Assembly (NCBI RefSeq): GCF_001939735.1
Contig: NZ_MJIL01000100.1
Coordinates: 241-64,240, forward strand
Origin: Photobacterium proteolyticum
GTDB taxonomy: Bacteria > Pseudomonadota > Gammaproteobacteria > Enterobacterales > Vibrionaceae
DNA length: 64,000 nt
Direction of reading: 5' to 3'
Shown here one piece after another: positions 35,702 through 45,891 of the stretch (its first letter is position 1; each line of letters opens with the position of its first letter). A model generated the notes under the pieces. It was not told the origin of the DNA, made no database searches, and was given only the letters and a program-made list of their open reading frames with translations. A program made the translations under genes and the position numbers.

Positions 35702-35783
35702 CGGTCGTCTCTCCTGATTTTGGTAATATCCATACGATTAATAAAGCTAGCATGGTTTCACACTAACTTTTTCTGATAACTAA

Positions 35784-35813
35784 ACATGTTGGGACGTTTT
35801 TCTGGATCCCAAG
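35784..35813 (-). promoter_or_regulatory. Possible sigma-32 heat-shock promoter of groESL
   Basis: On the minus strand, ACTTGGGATCC resembles the sigma-32 -35 box (CTTGAAA), and about 13 bases on GTCCCAACATGT resembles the -10 box (CCCCATnT). The spacing fits, but both boxes deviate from consensus. No CIRCE palindrome is seen, as expected in this group. Confidence 0.4.
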
Positions 35814-35910
35814 TCCCCGACGCTATTTTTTTAGAAAAATTCTCACAGACTTTTTGCCCGATCACACTCTTTGCTTTAGGGTAGGCGGGCATCCCGATAA
35901 TGAGACAACT

Positions 35911-37278
35911 ATGGCAACAGAAAGAAAAGCAGACAAACATGGGCTTTTATCAGCGCCCATTCCTATCGTCCTGCGCCGGTTAACCGTTCCGATGGTATTC
36001 GGGATGGTTGCGATCTTGCTGTTTAACCTGGTCGACACCTTCTTTATCTCGCTGCTGGGCACCGAGGCACTGGCCGCGGTCAGCTTTACCTTTCCGGTCA
36101 CCTTTGCCCTCAACTGTATCACCATGGGCGTCAGTGTCGGGATCTCAACCCGGGTAGGACGCCTGCTGGGCAGCGGCGACAATCACACCGCCGCCCGGTT
36201 CGCCAGCCACGGCCTGCTGCTGGCCGTACTTTTGATGATCACAGCATCCAGTATAGGCCTGCTGACCCTCGAGCCCTTATTTTCGCTTATCGGTGCGTCG
36301 CCAGAGCTATTGCCAATCATCAAGCAATATATGGATATCTGGTATCTGGCCATTCCGTTGCTGGTCATCCCAATGGCGGGCAACAGCGCCATCCGGGCCA
36401 CCGGAGACGCCAAGACGCCGGCCAAAATCATGATGCTGGCCGGGGTGATCAACGGTGTACTCGATCCTTTACTGATCTTTGGCTATGGTCCGTTTCCCGA
36501 GCTGGGCGTAAGAGGCGCGGCGATAGCCAGCGGGATCAGCTGGGCCTTCGCCCTGATCTGCTCCCTCTATATTTTAATCAAGAGAGAAAAACTGCTGGCG
36601 ATGCCGCAGCTGAGGTTGCTCGGCAGGGACTGGCAGCAAATCATGCAGGTCGGCACCCCGGCGGCCCTGTCCAATGCCCTGACTCCCCTGTCCGGAGCCA
36701 TATTGATGTCGCTGCTAGCCGGCCTCGGCACTACCTCGGTGGCCGCCTACGGTGCCGCGATGCGAATCGAATCCCTGCTGGTGCTTGTGATGATGGCGCT
36801 TGGCTCGGCACTGATGCCGTTCATGGCCCAGAACCTAGGCGCCAACAACCCGCAGCGTGCCTTCAAGGCAATGTTTACCGCGATGCGCTTTGCCATTTTG
36901 TTCCAGCTGCTGATATTCATCATGATGGTGCCGCTCAGCTGGCCGTTATCGGCATTGTTCGGTCAGGACAGTGCTGTTCAGGAGCAACTCTGGCACTACT
37001 TGATTGTCGTCCCGATCAGCTACGGCATGCAGGCCGTGTGCATGCTGCTTATCAGCGCTCTCAACGCTATGCATAAGTCCGTCCATGCCCTGGTGTGGAA
37101 CCTGCTGCGGCTGTTTGCCTTCTTGCTGCCGGCGGCATGGCTGGGCAGCTGGATAAACGGGACCGAAGGGTTATTTGTCGGCATAGCCATCGCCAACTTG
37201 CTGAGCGGTATCGGAGCATACCTGTACGCGGTCAAAATGCGGCGGCACATGTACAGCAGTCTGGCCAATCCAAGCTAA
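35911..37278 (+). CDS. MATE family efflux transporter
   Basis: A 455-aa protein with about twelve membrane segments in two halves, typical of multidrug and toxin extrusion (NorM/DinF-like) pumps; LVDTFFISLLGTEALAAVSFTFPV in TM1-2 is the characteristic opening. ATG 35911 gives the family length; the frame is open 57 bases further up. It occupies the place of yjeH in E. coli between groES and fxsA. Substrate unknown. Confidence 0.88.
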   Translation: MATERKADKHGLLSAPIPIVLRRLTVPMVFGMVAILLFNLVDTFFISLLGTEALAAVSFTFPVTFALNCITMGVSVGISTRVGRLLGSGDNHTAARFASHGLLLAVLLMITASSIGLLTLEPLFSLIGASPELLPIIKQYMDIWYLAIPLLVIPMAGNSAIRATGDAKTPAKIMMLAGVINGVLDPLLIFGYGPFPELGVRGAAIASGISWAFALICSLYILIKREKLLAMPQLRLLGRDWQQIMQVGTPAALSNALTPLSGAILMSLLAGLGTTSVAAYGAAMRIESLLVLVMMALGSALMPFMAQNLGANNPQRAFKAMFTAMRFAILFQLLIFIMMVPLSWPLSALFGQDSAVQEQLWHYLIVVPISYGMQAVCMLLISALNAMHKSVHALVWNLLRLFAFLLPAAWLGSWINGTEGLFVGIAIANLLSGIGAYLYAVKMRRHMYSSLANPS

Positions 37279-37321
37279 AGATCACACCTTTTGGCCGACA
37301 AAAAATATGAACAGTATTAAC

Positions 37322-37348
37322 AAAAAGGCAGCCATTCGGCTGCCTTTC
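37322..37348. terminator. Bidirectional terminator between MATE gene and fxsA
   Basis: AAAGGCAGCC and GGCTGCCTTT pair around ATTC, with A5 on one side and T on the other, between convergent genes. Confidence 0.8.
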
Positions 37349-37385
37349 TACATTCACGTTGTTGCACAACACTTGCCATGCCTAT

Positions 37386-37919
37386 TTAAGGCAACCGGCG
37401 ATCATTGTTGTCCTTGTCTTCGTCTTTACGCTCATACTCACCATCGAACACATCGCCGTCGGACGGACGCTGATTGAATGAGTCCGAACGGTGGTCAAAC
37501 GGTCCCTGGCCGCTGAAGCCCTGACCGCCACCGAAACCGGCACTAAAGCCCGAGCCCATGTTCTGGACCTTCACCCGACTCATCAGCTGCTTGGCCAGCA
37601 TTGCACGCGGTGCCGGAAGCAATACCAGCATCCCCAGTGCATCAGTCATAAAGCCCGGTGTCAGCAACAGTACCCCGGCAACAGCCAGCATCACCCCTTC
37701 GACAATTTGTTGAGCAGGCAACTCGCCTTGCTGCAGGCGGCTTTGCACCGACATAAGGGTGGCTATCCCCTGACTCCGTACGAGCGATGCCCCGACAACC
37801 GCCGTTACCAACACCAGTGCAATCGTTGGCCATAGGCCCAGAAATCCCCCTAGCTGAACAAACAGGGCGATCTCAATAATCGGAACAACAATAAACAGAA
37901 ATAGTAAAACAGGAAACAC
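37386..37919 (-). CDS. fxsA: FxsA family membrane protein
   Basis: A 177-aa cytoplasmic-membrane protein. The start MFPVLLFLFIVVPIIEIALFVQLGG and the PGFMTDALGMLVLLP segment are typical. The tail is Gly/Phe-rich then charged (SGFSAGFGGGQGFSG). E. coli FxsA affects F-plasmid exclusion of phage T7. It lies upstream of and divergent from aspA, as in E. coli. Confidence 0.92.
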   Translation of the reverse strand: MFPVLLFLFIVVPIIEIALFVQLGGFLGLWPTIALVLVTAVVGASLVRSQGIATLMSVQSRLQQGELPAQQIVEGVMLAVAGVLLLTPGFMTDALGMLVLLPAPRAMLAKQLMSRVKVQNMGSGFSAGFGGGQGFSGQGPFDHRSDSFNQRPSDGDVFDGEYERKDEDKDNNDRRLP

Positions 37920-38375
37920 GACTCACCTCTTTGCGGTTGCGGTCTGTGATAAACGGGTATACGCGAAACGGATGAAATCATCCGGAGTCATCACGCCAGG
38001 TTCTATCTTATAATATCGGGAACAAATAGCCCTTTTTCAACCTCTGGAGTGTACCAAAAAACGCAGCCTGAACCCACGCTGACTACGCAAAACAGAACCT
38101 TCACATTTTGTCATATTTGCTCATTAATCGACATAAATAACCGGCGAGCCGTTAACACTAAATGTGACGTAGATCGTGTTTTTGTGCAAATGTTTTCAGC
38201 CAGATTAAAAAAGTGATCTGGATTATGTTTTTACCACTAAAGGGGAGTATTATCGGCCTCAGACAATAGGTGTCAGGTACGATCATCTAGCCAAAATCTC
38301 TGCGGAACGGATTCTAATCATTCAGAATTGGCTCAATAATTGAATTTCATTAGCAGATTCCACTAAGGCTACACT
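37920..38375. promoter_or_regulatory. fxsA-aspA divergent control region
   Basis: A 456-bp region without a gene. TGTGACGTAGATCGTG (38164-38179) has one good CRP half-site and a poor second half. AspA is under CRP and FNR control in E. coli, so the region probably holds such sites, but none is perfect by eye. The aspA leader is long. Confidence 0.35.
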
Positions 38376-39836
38376 ATGTCTCAGATGATTGATCTAGAAA
38401 AAAATGAAGCAACTCTAAACGTTGCAACCCGCATCGAAGAAGATCTTCTTGGCGATCGCCACGTCCCAGCTGACGCATACTGGGGTATTCACACTCTTCG
38501 TGCTGTTGAAAACTTCAACATTTCCAAAACGACTATTTCTGACGTACCAGAGTTTGTTCGCGGCATGGTTTTCACCAAGAAAGCCGCTGCAATGGCGAAC
38601 AAAGAGCTGGGTGTTATCCCTTCTGATGTTGGCGAGTACATCGTTAAAGCGTGTGACGAGATCCTTGAAACAGGAAAGTGCATGGATCAGTTCCCGTCTG
38701 ACGTTTACCAGGGCGGTGCCGGTACTTCAGTTAACATGAACGCCAACGAAGTGATTGCAAACCTTGCTCTTGAGCTAATGGGCAAAGAAAAAGGTGAGTA
38801 TGACATCGTTAACCCTAACGACCACGTCAACAAGAGCCAGTCAACTAACTGTGCCTACCCAACAGGCTTCCGTGTCGCTGTATACAACAGCATCATGAAC
38901 ATGGTTGAAGCACTGGAGTACCTGAAAGGTGCGTTTGACGCGAAAGACAAAGAATTCGCTGACGTACTGAAAATGGGCCGCACCCAGTTGCAAGACGCAG
39001 TCCCAATGACTGTCGGTCAGGAATTCCACGCATTCGGCGTACTGATCAAAGAAGAAATTAAAAACCTTCGCCACACCGCCCAGCTTCTACTGGAAGTTAA
39101 CCTGGGTGCAACGGCAATCGGTACCGGTCTGAACGCAGCAACAGGCTACCAGGAACTCGCGGTTCAGCGTCTGGCTGAAGTCACTGGTCTGCCATGCACA
39201 CCAGCAGAAGACCTGATTGAAGCAACGTCTGACTGTGGCGCATATGTTATGGTTCACGGCGCACTGAAGCGTACAGCCGTTAAGCTATCTAAGATCTGTA
39301 ACGACCTGCGTCTGCTGTCTTCTGGTCCTCGTTCAGGTCTTAACGAGCTAAACCTTCCTGAAATGCAGGCAGGTTCTTCTATCATGCCAGCGAAAGTTAA
39401 CCCGGTGATCCCAGAAGTCGTTAACCAGGTTTGCTTCAAAGTGATCGGCAACGACACCACCATTACTTTCGCAGCGGAAGCCGGTCAGCTTCAGCTAAAC
39501 GTAATGGAGCCAGTGATCGGCCAGGCACTGTTCGAGTCTATCGACCTGCTGAAAAATGCCTCCATCAACCTACGCGACAAGTGTATCGACGGTATCACAG
39601 TGAACAAAGAAGTATGTGAAAGCTTCGTGTTCAACTCTATCGGTATCGTAACGTACCTGAACCCGTTCATCGGCCACCACGAAGGTGACATCGTCGGTAA
39701 GATCTGTGCTGAAACAGGCAAGAGCGTCCGTGATGTTGTCCTAGAGCGTGGTCTGCTGACTGAAGCTCAGCTAGATGACATCTTCTCAGTTCAAAACCTG
39801 ATGCACCCAGAATATAAAGCGAAGCGTTACAACTAA
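38376..39836 (+). CDS. aspA: Aspartate ammonia-lyase (aspartase)
   Basis: AspA converts L-aspartate to fumarate and ammonia, feeding fumarate respiration. The 486-aa protein has the fumarase/aspartase signature GSSIMPAKVNPV and the TSxxMPxK loop region, with GRTQLQDAVPMT and NVMEPVIGQALFESI conserved. It is followed by a hairpin and then dcuA, as in E. coli. Confidence 0.97.
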   Translation: MSQMIDLEKNEATLNVATRIEEDLLGDRHVPADAYWGIHTLRAVENFNISKTTISDVPEFVRGMVFTKKAAAMANKELGVIPSDVGEYIVKACDEILETGKCMDQFPSDVYQGGAGTSVNMNANEVIANLALELMGKEKGEYDIVNPNDHVNKSQSTNCAYPTGFRVAVYNSIMNMVEALEYLKGAFDAKDKEFADVLKMGRTQLQDAVPMTVGQEFHAFGVLIKEEIKNLRHTAQLLLEVNLGATAIGTGLNAATGYQELAVQRLAEVTGLPCTPAEDLIEATSDCGAYVMVHGALKRTAVKLSKICNDLRLLSSGPRSGLNELNLPEMQAGSSIMPAKVNPVIPEVVNQVCFKVIGNDTTITFAAEAGQLQLNVMEPVIGQALFESIDLLKNASINLRDKCIDGITVNKEVCESFVFNSIGIVTYLNPFIGHHEGDIVGKICAETGKSVRDVVLERGLLTEAQLDDIFSVQNLMHPEYKAKRYN

Positions 39837-39860
39837 TAAAACGCAAACGCGATAAAACCC

Positions 39861-39896
39861 GGCGGATTGTCAGGATGAGAGTCCGCCATTTTTTTG
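39861..39896 (+). terminator. Terminator or attenuator between aspA and dcuA
   Basis: GGCGGA and TCCGCC pair around a 15-base loop and are followed by ATTTTTTT. Partial termination here would lower dcuA relative to aspA. Confidence 0.6.
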
Positions 39897-39946
39897 CTAC
39901 AGATTCCCCCTTTTATATTTTTTAACTTTAAAGACAGGACAATCTC

Positions 39947-41248
39947 ATGATTGGTGTAGAACTCTTTGTCGTTCTTGCGTTTATCTATTTAGGCGCACGT
40001 ATCGGCGGTATTGGTATTGGTTTTGCTGGCGGTGCCGGCGTATTGGTACTTTCCCTTCTTTTGGGTGTCGATGCAGGTAATATTCCTGTAGACGTTATCC
40101 TGATCATCATGTCAGTAATTACTGCCATTGCCGCTATGCAGGTTGCCGGTGGTATGGACTGGCTGGTTGATCTTGCTGAAAAATTTCTTCGAAAAAATCC
40201 TAAGCGCATCACTTTCTATGCGCCGATGGTCACTTACTTCATGACATTGCTAGCAGGTACCGGTCATACCGCGTTCTCTACCCTGCCAGTTATTGCAGAA
40301 GTTGCCAAAGAGCAAGGCGTCCGTCCTTCTCGCCCGCTTTCTATTGCAGTTGTGGCTTCACAAATTGCAATCACCGCATCGCCTATCTCTGCAGCGGTTG
40401 TTTTCTTCTCAGGCATTCTTGAACCGCTGGGAGTAGGCTACCTAACGCTACTGGCCGTTTGTATCCCGACAACGTTCGTCGCTTGTATGGCCGGTGCGTT
40501 TGTCTCTAACTTCCTGGGCTGCGAGCTAAAAGACGATGCTATCTATAAAGACCGTCTGGCGAAGGGCCTAATCAAAATCCAGGGCGCGACCAAGCGTGAA
40601 ATCCTGCCGACAGCGAAGCCTGCAACTTACATCTTTATTGCCGCTATCGTCGCTGTTGTTGCCTACGCAACCATGATTTCCAATGCTGTTGGTCTGATTG
40701 AAGATCCTGCACTTGGCCGTAACGACGCTATCATGGTATTCATGCTGACAGCAGCTATGGCTATCGTCACTATCACCAAGATTGATGCCTCTAAGATTGC
40801 CAATGCAGCAACATTCAAGTCTGGTATGAGTGCTTGTGTGTGCGTACTGGGTGTGGCATGGCTGGGTGATACGTTTGTTTCTGGCCATATCACGGAAATC
40901 AAAGAACTGGCGGGTGAAATCCTGGAGCAGTACCCTTGGATGCTAGCCGTAACCCTGTTCTTTGCTTCTATGCTGCTTTACTCTCAGGGTGCAACGACTA
41001 CTGCACTAATGCCTGCCGCACTGGCTATCGGTGTCGCACCGCTAACGGCTATCGCTTCATTCGCAGCAGTAAGTGCGCTGTTCGTACTGCCTACTTACCC
41101 AACCCTGCTTGCCGCAGTTGAGATGGATGACACCGGTTCAACCCGTATCGGTAACCTGGTATTCAACCACCCGTTCTTTATTCCGGGTGTGGTAACAATC
41201 ACGACATCTGTCGCGCTGGGCTTTGCTGTTGGCGGCATCTTCCTGTAA
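39947..41248 (+). CDS. dcuA: Anaerobic C4-dicarboxylate transporter DcuA
   Basis: A 433-aa membrane protein with about ten to twelve segments, matching Dcu family features (GGMDWLVDLAEKFLRKNPKRITFYAPMVTYFMTLLAGTGHTAFSTLPVI). It exchanges aspartate or fumarate for succinate. Together with upstream aspA and frdABCD this supplies substrate uptake, fumarate formation and reduction. Confidence 0.95.
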   Translation: MIGVELFVVLAFIYLGARIGGIGIGFAGGAGVLVLSLLLGVDAGNIPVDVILIIMSVITAIAAMQVAGGMDWLVDLAEKFLRKNPKRITFYAPMVTYFMTLLAGTGHTAFSTLPVIAEVAKEQGVRPSRPLSIAVVASQIAITASPISAAVVFFSGILEPLGVGYLTLLAVCIPTTFVACMAGAFVSNFLGCELKDDAIYKDRLAKGLIKIQGATKREILPTAKPATYIFIAAIVAVVAYATMISNAVGLIEDPALGRNDAIMVFMLTAAMAIVTITKIDASKIANAATFKSGMSACVCVLGVAWLGDTFVSGHITEIKELAGEILEQYPWMLAVTLFFASMLLYSQGATTTALMPAALAIGVAPLTAIASFAAVSALFVLPTYPTLLAAVEMDDTGSTRIGNLVFNHPFFIPGVVTITTSVALGFAVGGIFL

Positions 41249-41271
41249 CAGCATCGACTGAAATAGATGAC

Positions 41272-41296
41272 AAAGGCTGCCTTCGGGCGGCCTTTT
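41272..41296 (+). terminator. Intrinsic terminator of dcuA
   Basis: AAAGGCTGCC and GGCGGCCTTT pair (with one T-G pair) around TTCG and are followed by TC-T-run. Confidence 0.8.
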
Positions 41297-41534
41297 CTTT
41301 TTATCGGAGTAATAAGAAAGATAAAATGAAGGATTTGTTGTCTCCGCCCCATCCCGAGGCGAAGACAGCGAACCAATACGGATTCCGGCGTATTGGTTCA
41401 GCCCGGCTACATCGTCAATCCCGACGATCTACCCGGAACCATGTCTCAATTTGCTACAGATCAGGCTTAAGACAGGAAAGCCTGCCAGACAATAGTAGTG
41501 ATTGAGCGAGCCAGGCGATAGAGGTAAAAGCGTT

Positions 41535-42449
41535 ATGCAGCGATGCAAAAATGGTATGAAGTTAGACGACCTGCGCACTCTGATTGCAATTGCTCAACAA
41601 GGAAGTTTCAGAGCTGCAGCCAGTGCGCTAGATATTCCCCCGGCCACCATTAGCAGGCGGTTACAACGGCTGGAAGACACCCTGGGTAGCCAGTTGGTGA
41701 TCCGTGACAGCCGCAACGTATCCCTGACGCCGTTGGGGCAGAGCTACGTTGAGCGCTGCCAGCCGCTGATTGACGAGCTCGAGACCACCACCAACGAGCT
41801 GCACGACAGCAGCCACGCCAATCCGCGCGGCGCACTGCGGATCTCCGCGCCTGTCGGCCTGCTCACCTACCGGCTGATGCCGCTCTTTAACCAGTTTCTG
41901 GCCCGCTACCCGGACATCACGCTGTCGCTGAACCACCTGTCAAACCAGCATCACGACTACAGCCCGGAGCAATATGATGTCGTCTTTCGGGTTGGCCAGC
42001 AGCCGGACTCCAGTTTCGCCGCGGCCAAAATCGGCGAGTCACAGCGGATCCTGGTCGCCTCACCCCATTACCTGGCCAGCCAGGGGACCCCGGCTCATCC
42101 GCAGGATTTAAATCAGCATGCCCGCCTGGCCAGCGTACCAGAATTTGAGTGGGCACTTACCGACAGAAACGTTGCCGCCGATACAGAAACTTATTGGATA
42201 AACTCGCCGGTAAGAATGGCCATCGCGGATCTCAACAGCATCAAGCAAGCCGCCATTGACGGGCTGGGTATCGCCTGTCTGCCGAACTATGTAGTGGCCG
42301 ATGCCTGCGGACAGGGCTTGCTGACAACCATGATGGATAACTGGTACTCGCCACCACGTCCGATTTATATGCTCTATCAGCGGCTGGGGTATGTGCCTGC
42401 GCATGTGCGCAGCTTTACCGATTTTATGCGTGATGCTTTAAGTAAGTAA
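41535..42449 (+). CDS. LysR family transcriptional regulator
   Basis: A 304-aa LysR-type regulator. The winged HTH spans about 8-66 (DLRTLIAIAQQGSFRAAASALDIPPATISRRLQRLE), followed by a substrate-binding domain. ATG 41535 is chosen because AGAGGT lies 9 bases upstream; the shorter ATG at 41556 has none. The subtype resembles CrgA/YhjC-like regulators (HLSNQHHDYSPEQYDVVFRVG). Target unknown; it lies between dcuA and dsbD in the same direction. Confidence 0.88.
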   Translation: MQRCKNGMKLDDLRTLIAIAQQGSFRAAASALDIPPATISRRLQRLEDTLGSQLVIRDSRNVSLTPLGQSYVERCQPLIDELETTTNELHDSSHANPRGALRISAPVGLLTYRLMPLFNQFLARYPDITLSLNHLSNQHHDYSPEQYDVVFRVGQQPDSSFAAAKIGESQRILVASPHYLASQGTPAHPQDLNQHARLASVPEFEWALTDRNVAADTETYWINSPVRMAIADLNSIKQAAIDGLGIACLPNYVVADACGQGLLTTMMDNWYSPPRPIYMLYQRLGYVPAHVRSFTDFMRDALSK

Positions 42450-42621
42450 CCGCTTACTTTAATTTCATTTTCATCATTATAAAAGCCATTGTTTTTGCAG
42501 CAGATGAAACCAAACACTGAATAACACGGTCTGAGAGGGTATAGTAAAAACCTAAACTACCTCAAAATGCAGTATTCACAGTGAGTTTGGGTATAAATCC
42601 CTGCAGACGAGTCTGATCTGA

Positions 42622-44496
42622 ATGATGAAACTAAAACACTATTGCGGATTCTCCCGTTTTCTTGCGCTTGTCGCGCTGGCGGGAACGCTACTGGCCAGTG
42701 TCACCAGCCTGCCTGTCCGGGCCGAATTTTCCCTACCGGGCTTTTCAGCCAGCAGTACCAACAAGTTTGTGACGGTCGACGAGGCCTTTTCGTTTAACTT
42801 CAGCCAGCAAGGCGAGGTGGTATACCTCGACTGGCAAGTAAAACCCGGCTATTACCTGTACCAGCATCAGCTGTCGGTCACCTCCGACAATGCCGAGCTC
42901 GGCACCGTCGATATTCCCGCGGGCCAACCCTACCGGGATGAGTTCTTTGGGGATGTCTTTATTTATACCGATCCGCTGACTGTCAGCGTACCGGTGCTGA
43001 AAGCCTCCAATGACTCAATACTGACCGTTCGCTACCAGGGCTGCGCCAAGGCCGGATTTTGCTATCCGCCGGAAATCCGTCAGGTCCCCTTGTCGGCGGT
43101 AACAGCCGGGGCTTCCCCTACGCCACCAGCTGACACAGGGGCAGAGAGCAAGGTAGCAAACCGCACCAGTAATACAGAAGATACCGCGCAAGTAAGCACT
43201 AACATTACTCGCAATACCCCGGCACCGGCCTCAGAGCAGGACAGGCTGGCCAGCGATTTGGCCGAGCAGTGGTGGACGCCGCTGGTATTCCTGGCTCTGG
43301 GTATCGGCCTGGCCTTTACCCCGTGCGTATTGCCGATGTATCCGATCCTGACCGGGATTGTGCTGGGGAACGGCCAGCTCAGCCACGGGCGAACCTTCCG
43401 TCTGTCATTTACCTATGTCCAGGGCATGGCACTGACCTATACCCTGCTTGGTCTGGTGGTCGCCTCGGCAGGCATGCAATTTCAGGCTGCGCTGCAGCAC
43501 CCTTATGTCCTGATCGGGCTGAGTGTCATGTTTGTGCTGCTGGCCCTGTCGATGTTTGGGGCCTATACCCTGCAGCTGCCAAGCAGTGTCCAGACCTGGC
43601 TCAGCAACCAGAGCAACAAACAGCATGGCGGCAATACCGGTGGCGTATTTGCCATGGGAGCGATTTCCGGCCTGGTCTGCTCTCCCTGCACCACCGCCCC
43701 GCTATCCGGAGCCCTGATTTATGTCGCCCAGAGCGGTGACTTGCTAACCGGGGCCATCGCCCTGTATGCACTGGCAATCGGCATGGGGATCCCGCTGATT
43801 CTGGCGGCGATGTTCGGCAACAAACTACTGCCTAAGGCCGGCAACTGGATGAACCATGTCAAAGTCTTCTTTGGCTTTGTTCTGCTGGCCGTCCCTGTCT
43901 TCCTGCTAGAGCGGATCCTGCCGCATAACCTGGTTCCTTATCTGTGGTCATTACTGGGACTGGCCGCATTCGGCTGGCTGTATCATGTCAAAAACACCCT
44001 GGCGGTATCGTGGCGCAGCAGTACCCTGGCAGTCATTGCCATTGTCGGCCTGTTCGCCTCTGCCCAGCCGCTGTACCAGTCACTGACCGGAGGCAATACA
44101 CCGTCAGTCAGCCAAGAGCCGGTCACCGTTGAATTTGAGCGTGTCAGCACCGTTGACGATCTGAATCTGGCGCTGGCCGAAGCCAAGGCCCAGGGTAAAC
44201 CGGTGATGCTGGATTTCTATGCCGACTGGTGTGTCGCCTGCAAGGAGTTTGAGAAATACACGTTCCATGATCCGGCCGTAGCGCCCAAGCTGCAGCAATT
44301 TATCCTGCTGCAAGCCGACGTCACCAACAGCTCACCGGCAGATATTGAACTGCTCAAAGAGATGGATGTACTCGGCCTGCCGACACTCGATTTCTGGGAT
44401 GCCAAGGGCAACCGCATCAGCAATGCGCGCCTGACAGGCTTTATGGAAGCCTCACCGTTTCTCAGTCATCTGGACAACCACAAACTTCTCAACTAA
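42622..44496 (+). CDS. dsbD: Thiol:disulfide interchange protein DsbD
   Basis: DsbD carries electrons from cytoplasmic thioredoxin across the membrane to DsbC, DsbG and CcmG. The 624-aa protein has a signal peptide ending near LPVRAEF and an N-terminal periplasmic domain with Cys pair in CAKAGFCYPPE. A linker rich in Thr/Ala/Pro follows, then eight membrane segments with TPCVLP and LVCSPCT, then a C-terminal thioredoxin domain (DWCVACKEFEK). It lies near dcuA as in E. coli; cutA, usually between them, is replaced by the LysR gene. Confidence 0.96.
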   Translation: MMKLKHYCGFSRFLALVALAGTLLASVTSLPVRAEFSLPGFSASSTNKFVTVDEAFSFNFSQQGEVVYLDWQVKPGYYLYQHQLSVTSDNAELGTVDIPAGQPYRDEFFGDVFIYTDPLTVSVPVLKASNDSILTVRYQGCAKAGFCYPPEIRQVPLSAVTAGASPTPPADTGAESKVANRTSNTEDTAQVSTNITRNTPAPASEQDRLASDLAEQWWTPLVFLALGIGLAFTPCVLPMYPILTGIVLGNGQLSHGRTFRLSFTYVQGMALTYTLLGLVVASAGMQFQAALQHPYVLIGLSVMFVLLALSMFGAYTLQLPSSVQTWLSNQSNKQHGGNTGGVFAMGAISGLVCSPCTTAPLSGALIYVAQSGDLLTGAIALYALAIGMGIPLILAAMFGNKLLPKAGNWMNHVKVFFGFVLLAVPVFLLERILPHNLVPYLWSLLGLAAFGWLYHVKNTLAVSWRSSTLAVIAIVGLFASAQPLYQSLTGGNTPSVSQEPVTVEFERVSTVDDLNLALAEAKAQGKPVMLDFYADWCVACKEFEKYTFHDPAVAPKLQQFILLQADVTNSSPADIELLKEMDVLGLPTLDFWDAKGNRISNARLTGFMEASPFLSHLDNHKLLN

Positions 44497-44515
44497 ATCC
44501 GTGGCACCCACGACG

Positions 44516-44543
44516 AAAAAGAGCACCCCAGGGTGCTCTTTTT
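44516..44543 (+). terminator. Intrinsic terminator of dsbD
   Basis: AAAAAGAGCACCC and GGGTGCTCTTTTT pair around CA. Confidence 0.85.
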
Positions 44544-44750
44544 ATTTTCCAAACCGGATCATTCCTTCTTTCCAGATCAACGCTATCCCATTGATATAAT
44601 GTGACCAATTTGATGAATCGCTTAATACGCAAGTCATCATTGCTCGACTTGTCGCATAAGAACCGATCCAGCTCAGATCTTGAGTGTTAACAAATTGATC
44701 TACGCTATAAGCAGTGATAGCGTAATTAAAAACAATCAGACACGACTGCC

Positions 44751-45386
44751 ATGGACGCTCAGTACACTATTGTTATTGCCGATGACCACCCGCTATTTCG
44801 CAATGCTCTGTTTCAGTCAGTGCATATGGCCATAAGCGGGGCCAATCTGCTGGAAGCCGATTCCCTTGATACCCTGCTCTCCCTACTTGAAAAAGAGCCG
44901 GACGTAGATCTGTTGCTGCTGGACTTGAAAATGCCCGGCGCCAACGGCATGTCGGGGCTGATCCAGCTCCGCAACCAATACCCGGATCTTCCCGTGGTGG
45001 TGATCTCCGCCAGCGAGGAAACCAATGTTATCCGCCAGGTCCGTAGCCACGGCGCATTTGGCTTTATTCCGAAATCCAGTGACATGTGGGCCCTGATAGG
45101 CGCCCTGAACCAAGTGCTGGAAGGCGACCCCTACTTCCCGGAAGGACTGGGGGAAGAAGACGAGGAAGTCAACGAGCTGGCCGAGCGTATTGCCACCCTG
45201 ACACCGCAGCAATACAAGGTATTGTGCATGCTCTCTGACGGTCTGCTCAACAAGCAGATTGCCTATGATCTCAATGTTTCCGAAGCCACCATCAAGGCCC
45301 ATATGACGGCCATCTTCCGCAAGCTCGGAGTCAAAAACCGAACTCAGGCCGTTATTCTTCTGCAACAGATGGATCTGACCCAGTAG
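44751..45386 (+). CDS. crbR: LuxR-type response regulator CrbR
   Basis: A 211-aa NarL/FixJ-type regulator. The receiver domain has acidic Asp11/Asp12 and phospho-acceptor Asp58 (LLLLDLKMPG). A linker rich in Glu precedes the C-terminal LuxR HTH (LTPQQYKVLCMLSDGLLNKQIAYDLNVSEATIKAHM). With CrbS at 47752 and acs at 55400 it matches the Vibrio CrbS/R system that turns on acetyl-CoA synthetase for acetate uptake. The identity rests on this context. Confidence 0.85.
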   Translation: MDAQYTIVIADDHPLFRNALFQSVHMAISGANLLEADSLDTLLSLLEKEPDVDLLLLDLKMPGANGMSGLIQLRNQYPDLPVVVISASEETNVIRQVRSHGAFGFIPKSSDMWALIGALNQVLEGDPYFPEGLGEEDEEVNELAERIATLTPQQYKVLCMLSDGLLNKQIAYDLNVSEATIKAHMTAIFRKLGVKNRTQAVILLQQMDLTQ

Positions 45387-45476
45387 GGTCTTATCCGGTC
45401 TGTTTTTTTCAATATGACAGTTAGACCTTTGGCTAACTCAACATTTTCGTAACATCCACATTTTTCTGCACTGGTC

Positions 45477-45506
45477 ACAAAATCGCCGCATTTTCGGCGA
45501 TTTTGT
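45477..45506. terminator. 12-bp perfect inverted repeat after crbR
   Basis: ACAAAATCGCCG and CGGCGATTTTGT pair around CATTTT. It works as a likely terminator of crbR, in either direction; a short T-rich stretch follows. Confidence 0.6.
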
Positions 45507-45613
45507 CGTTTCTGTCTCGACTAAAGTTGCACTGTTTCCTTACCTATTCGTTGCTATTGTCATTACGTAACATTTTATTAACGTGATTTATGACGACGTG
45601 AAAGGAGATGACA

Positions 45614-45880
45614 ATGGCGTTTGAATCCAAGGAGCAGGCCCAGGCCTACTGGAAAGAGAACCTCGCAACGATGGGCTCCCTCCTAGCCATCTGGTTCCTC
45701 GTATCTTACGGTGCAGGCATTTTATTTGTCGATGCCCTCAACAGTATTCAGCTTGGCGGCTTCAAGCTCGGATTCTGGTTCTCGCAGCAAGGTTCCATAT
45801 ACACCTTTGTTGCCCTGATTTTTGTCTACGTAGTGCGTATGAATGCGCTCGATCGTAAGTTCAACGTACAAGAAGACTAA
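45614..45880 (+). CDS. DUF4212 small subunit of sodium:solute symporter
   Basis: An 88-aa protein with two hydrophobic segments, typical of DUF4212, always found just before an SSS-family permease. ATG 45614 is preferred because AAGGAG lies 6 bases upstream; an ATG at 45608 lies too close to it. The symporter starts 11 bases after its stop. Confidence 0.85.
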   Translation: MAFESKEQAQAYWKENLATMGSLLAIWFLVSYGAGILFVDALNSIQLGGFKLGFWFSQQGSIYTFVALIFVYVVRMNALDRKFNVQED

Positions 45881-45891
45881 GAGGTTTAAGC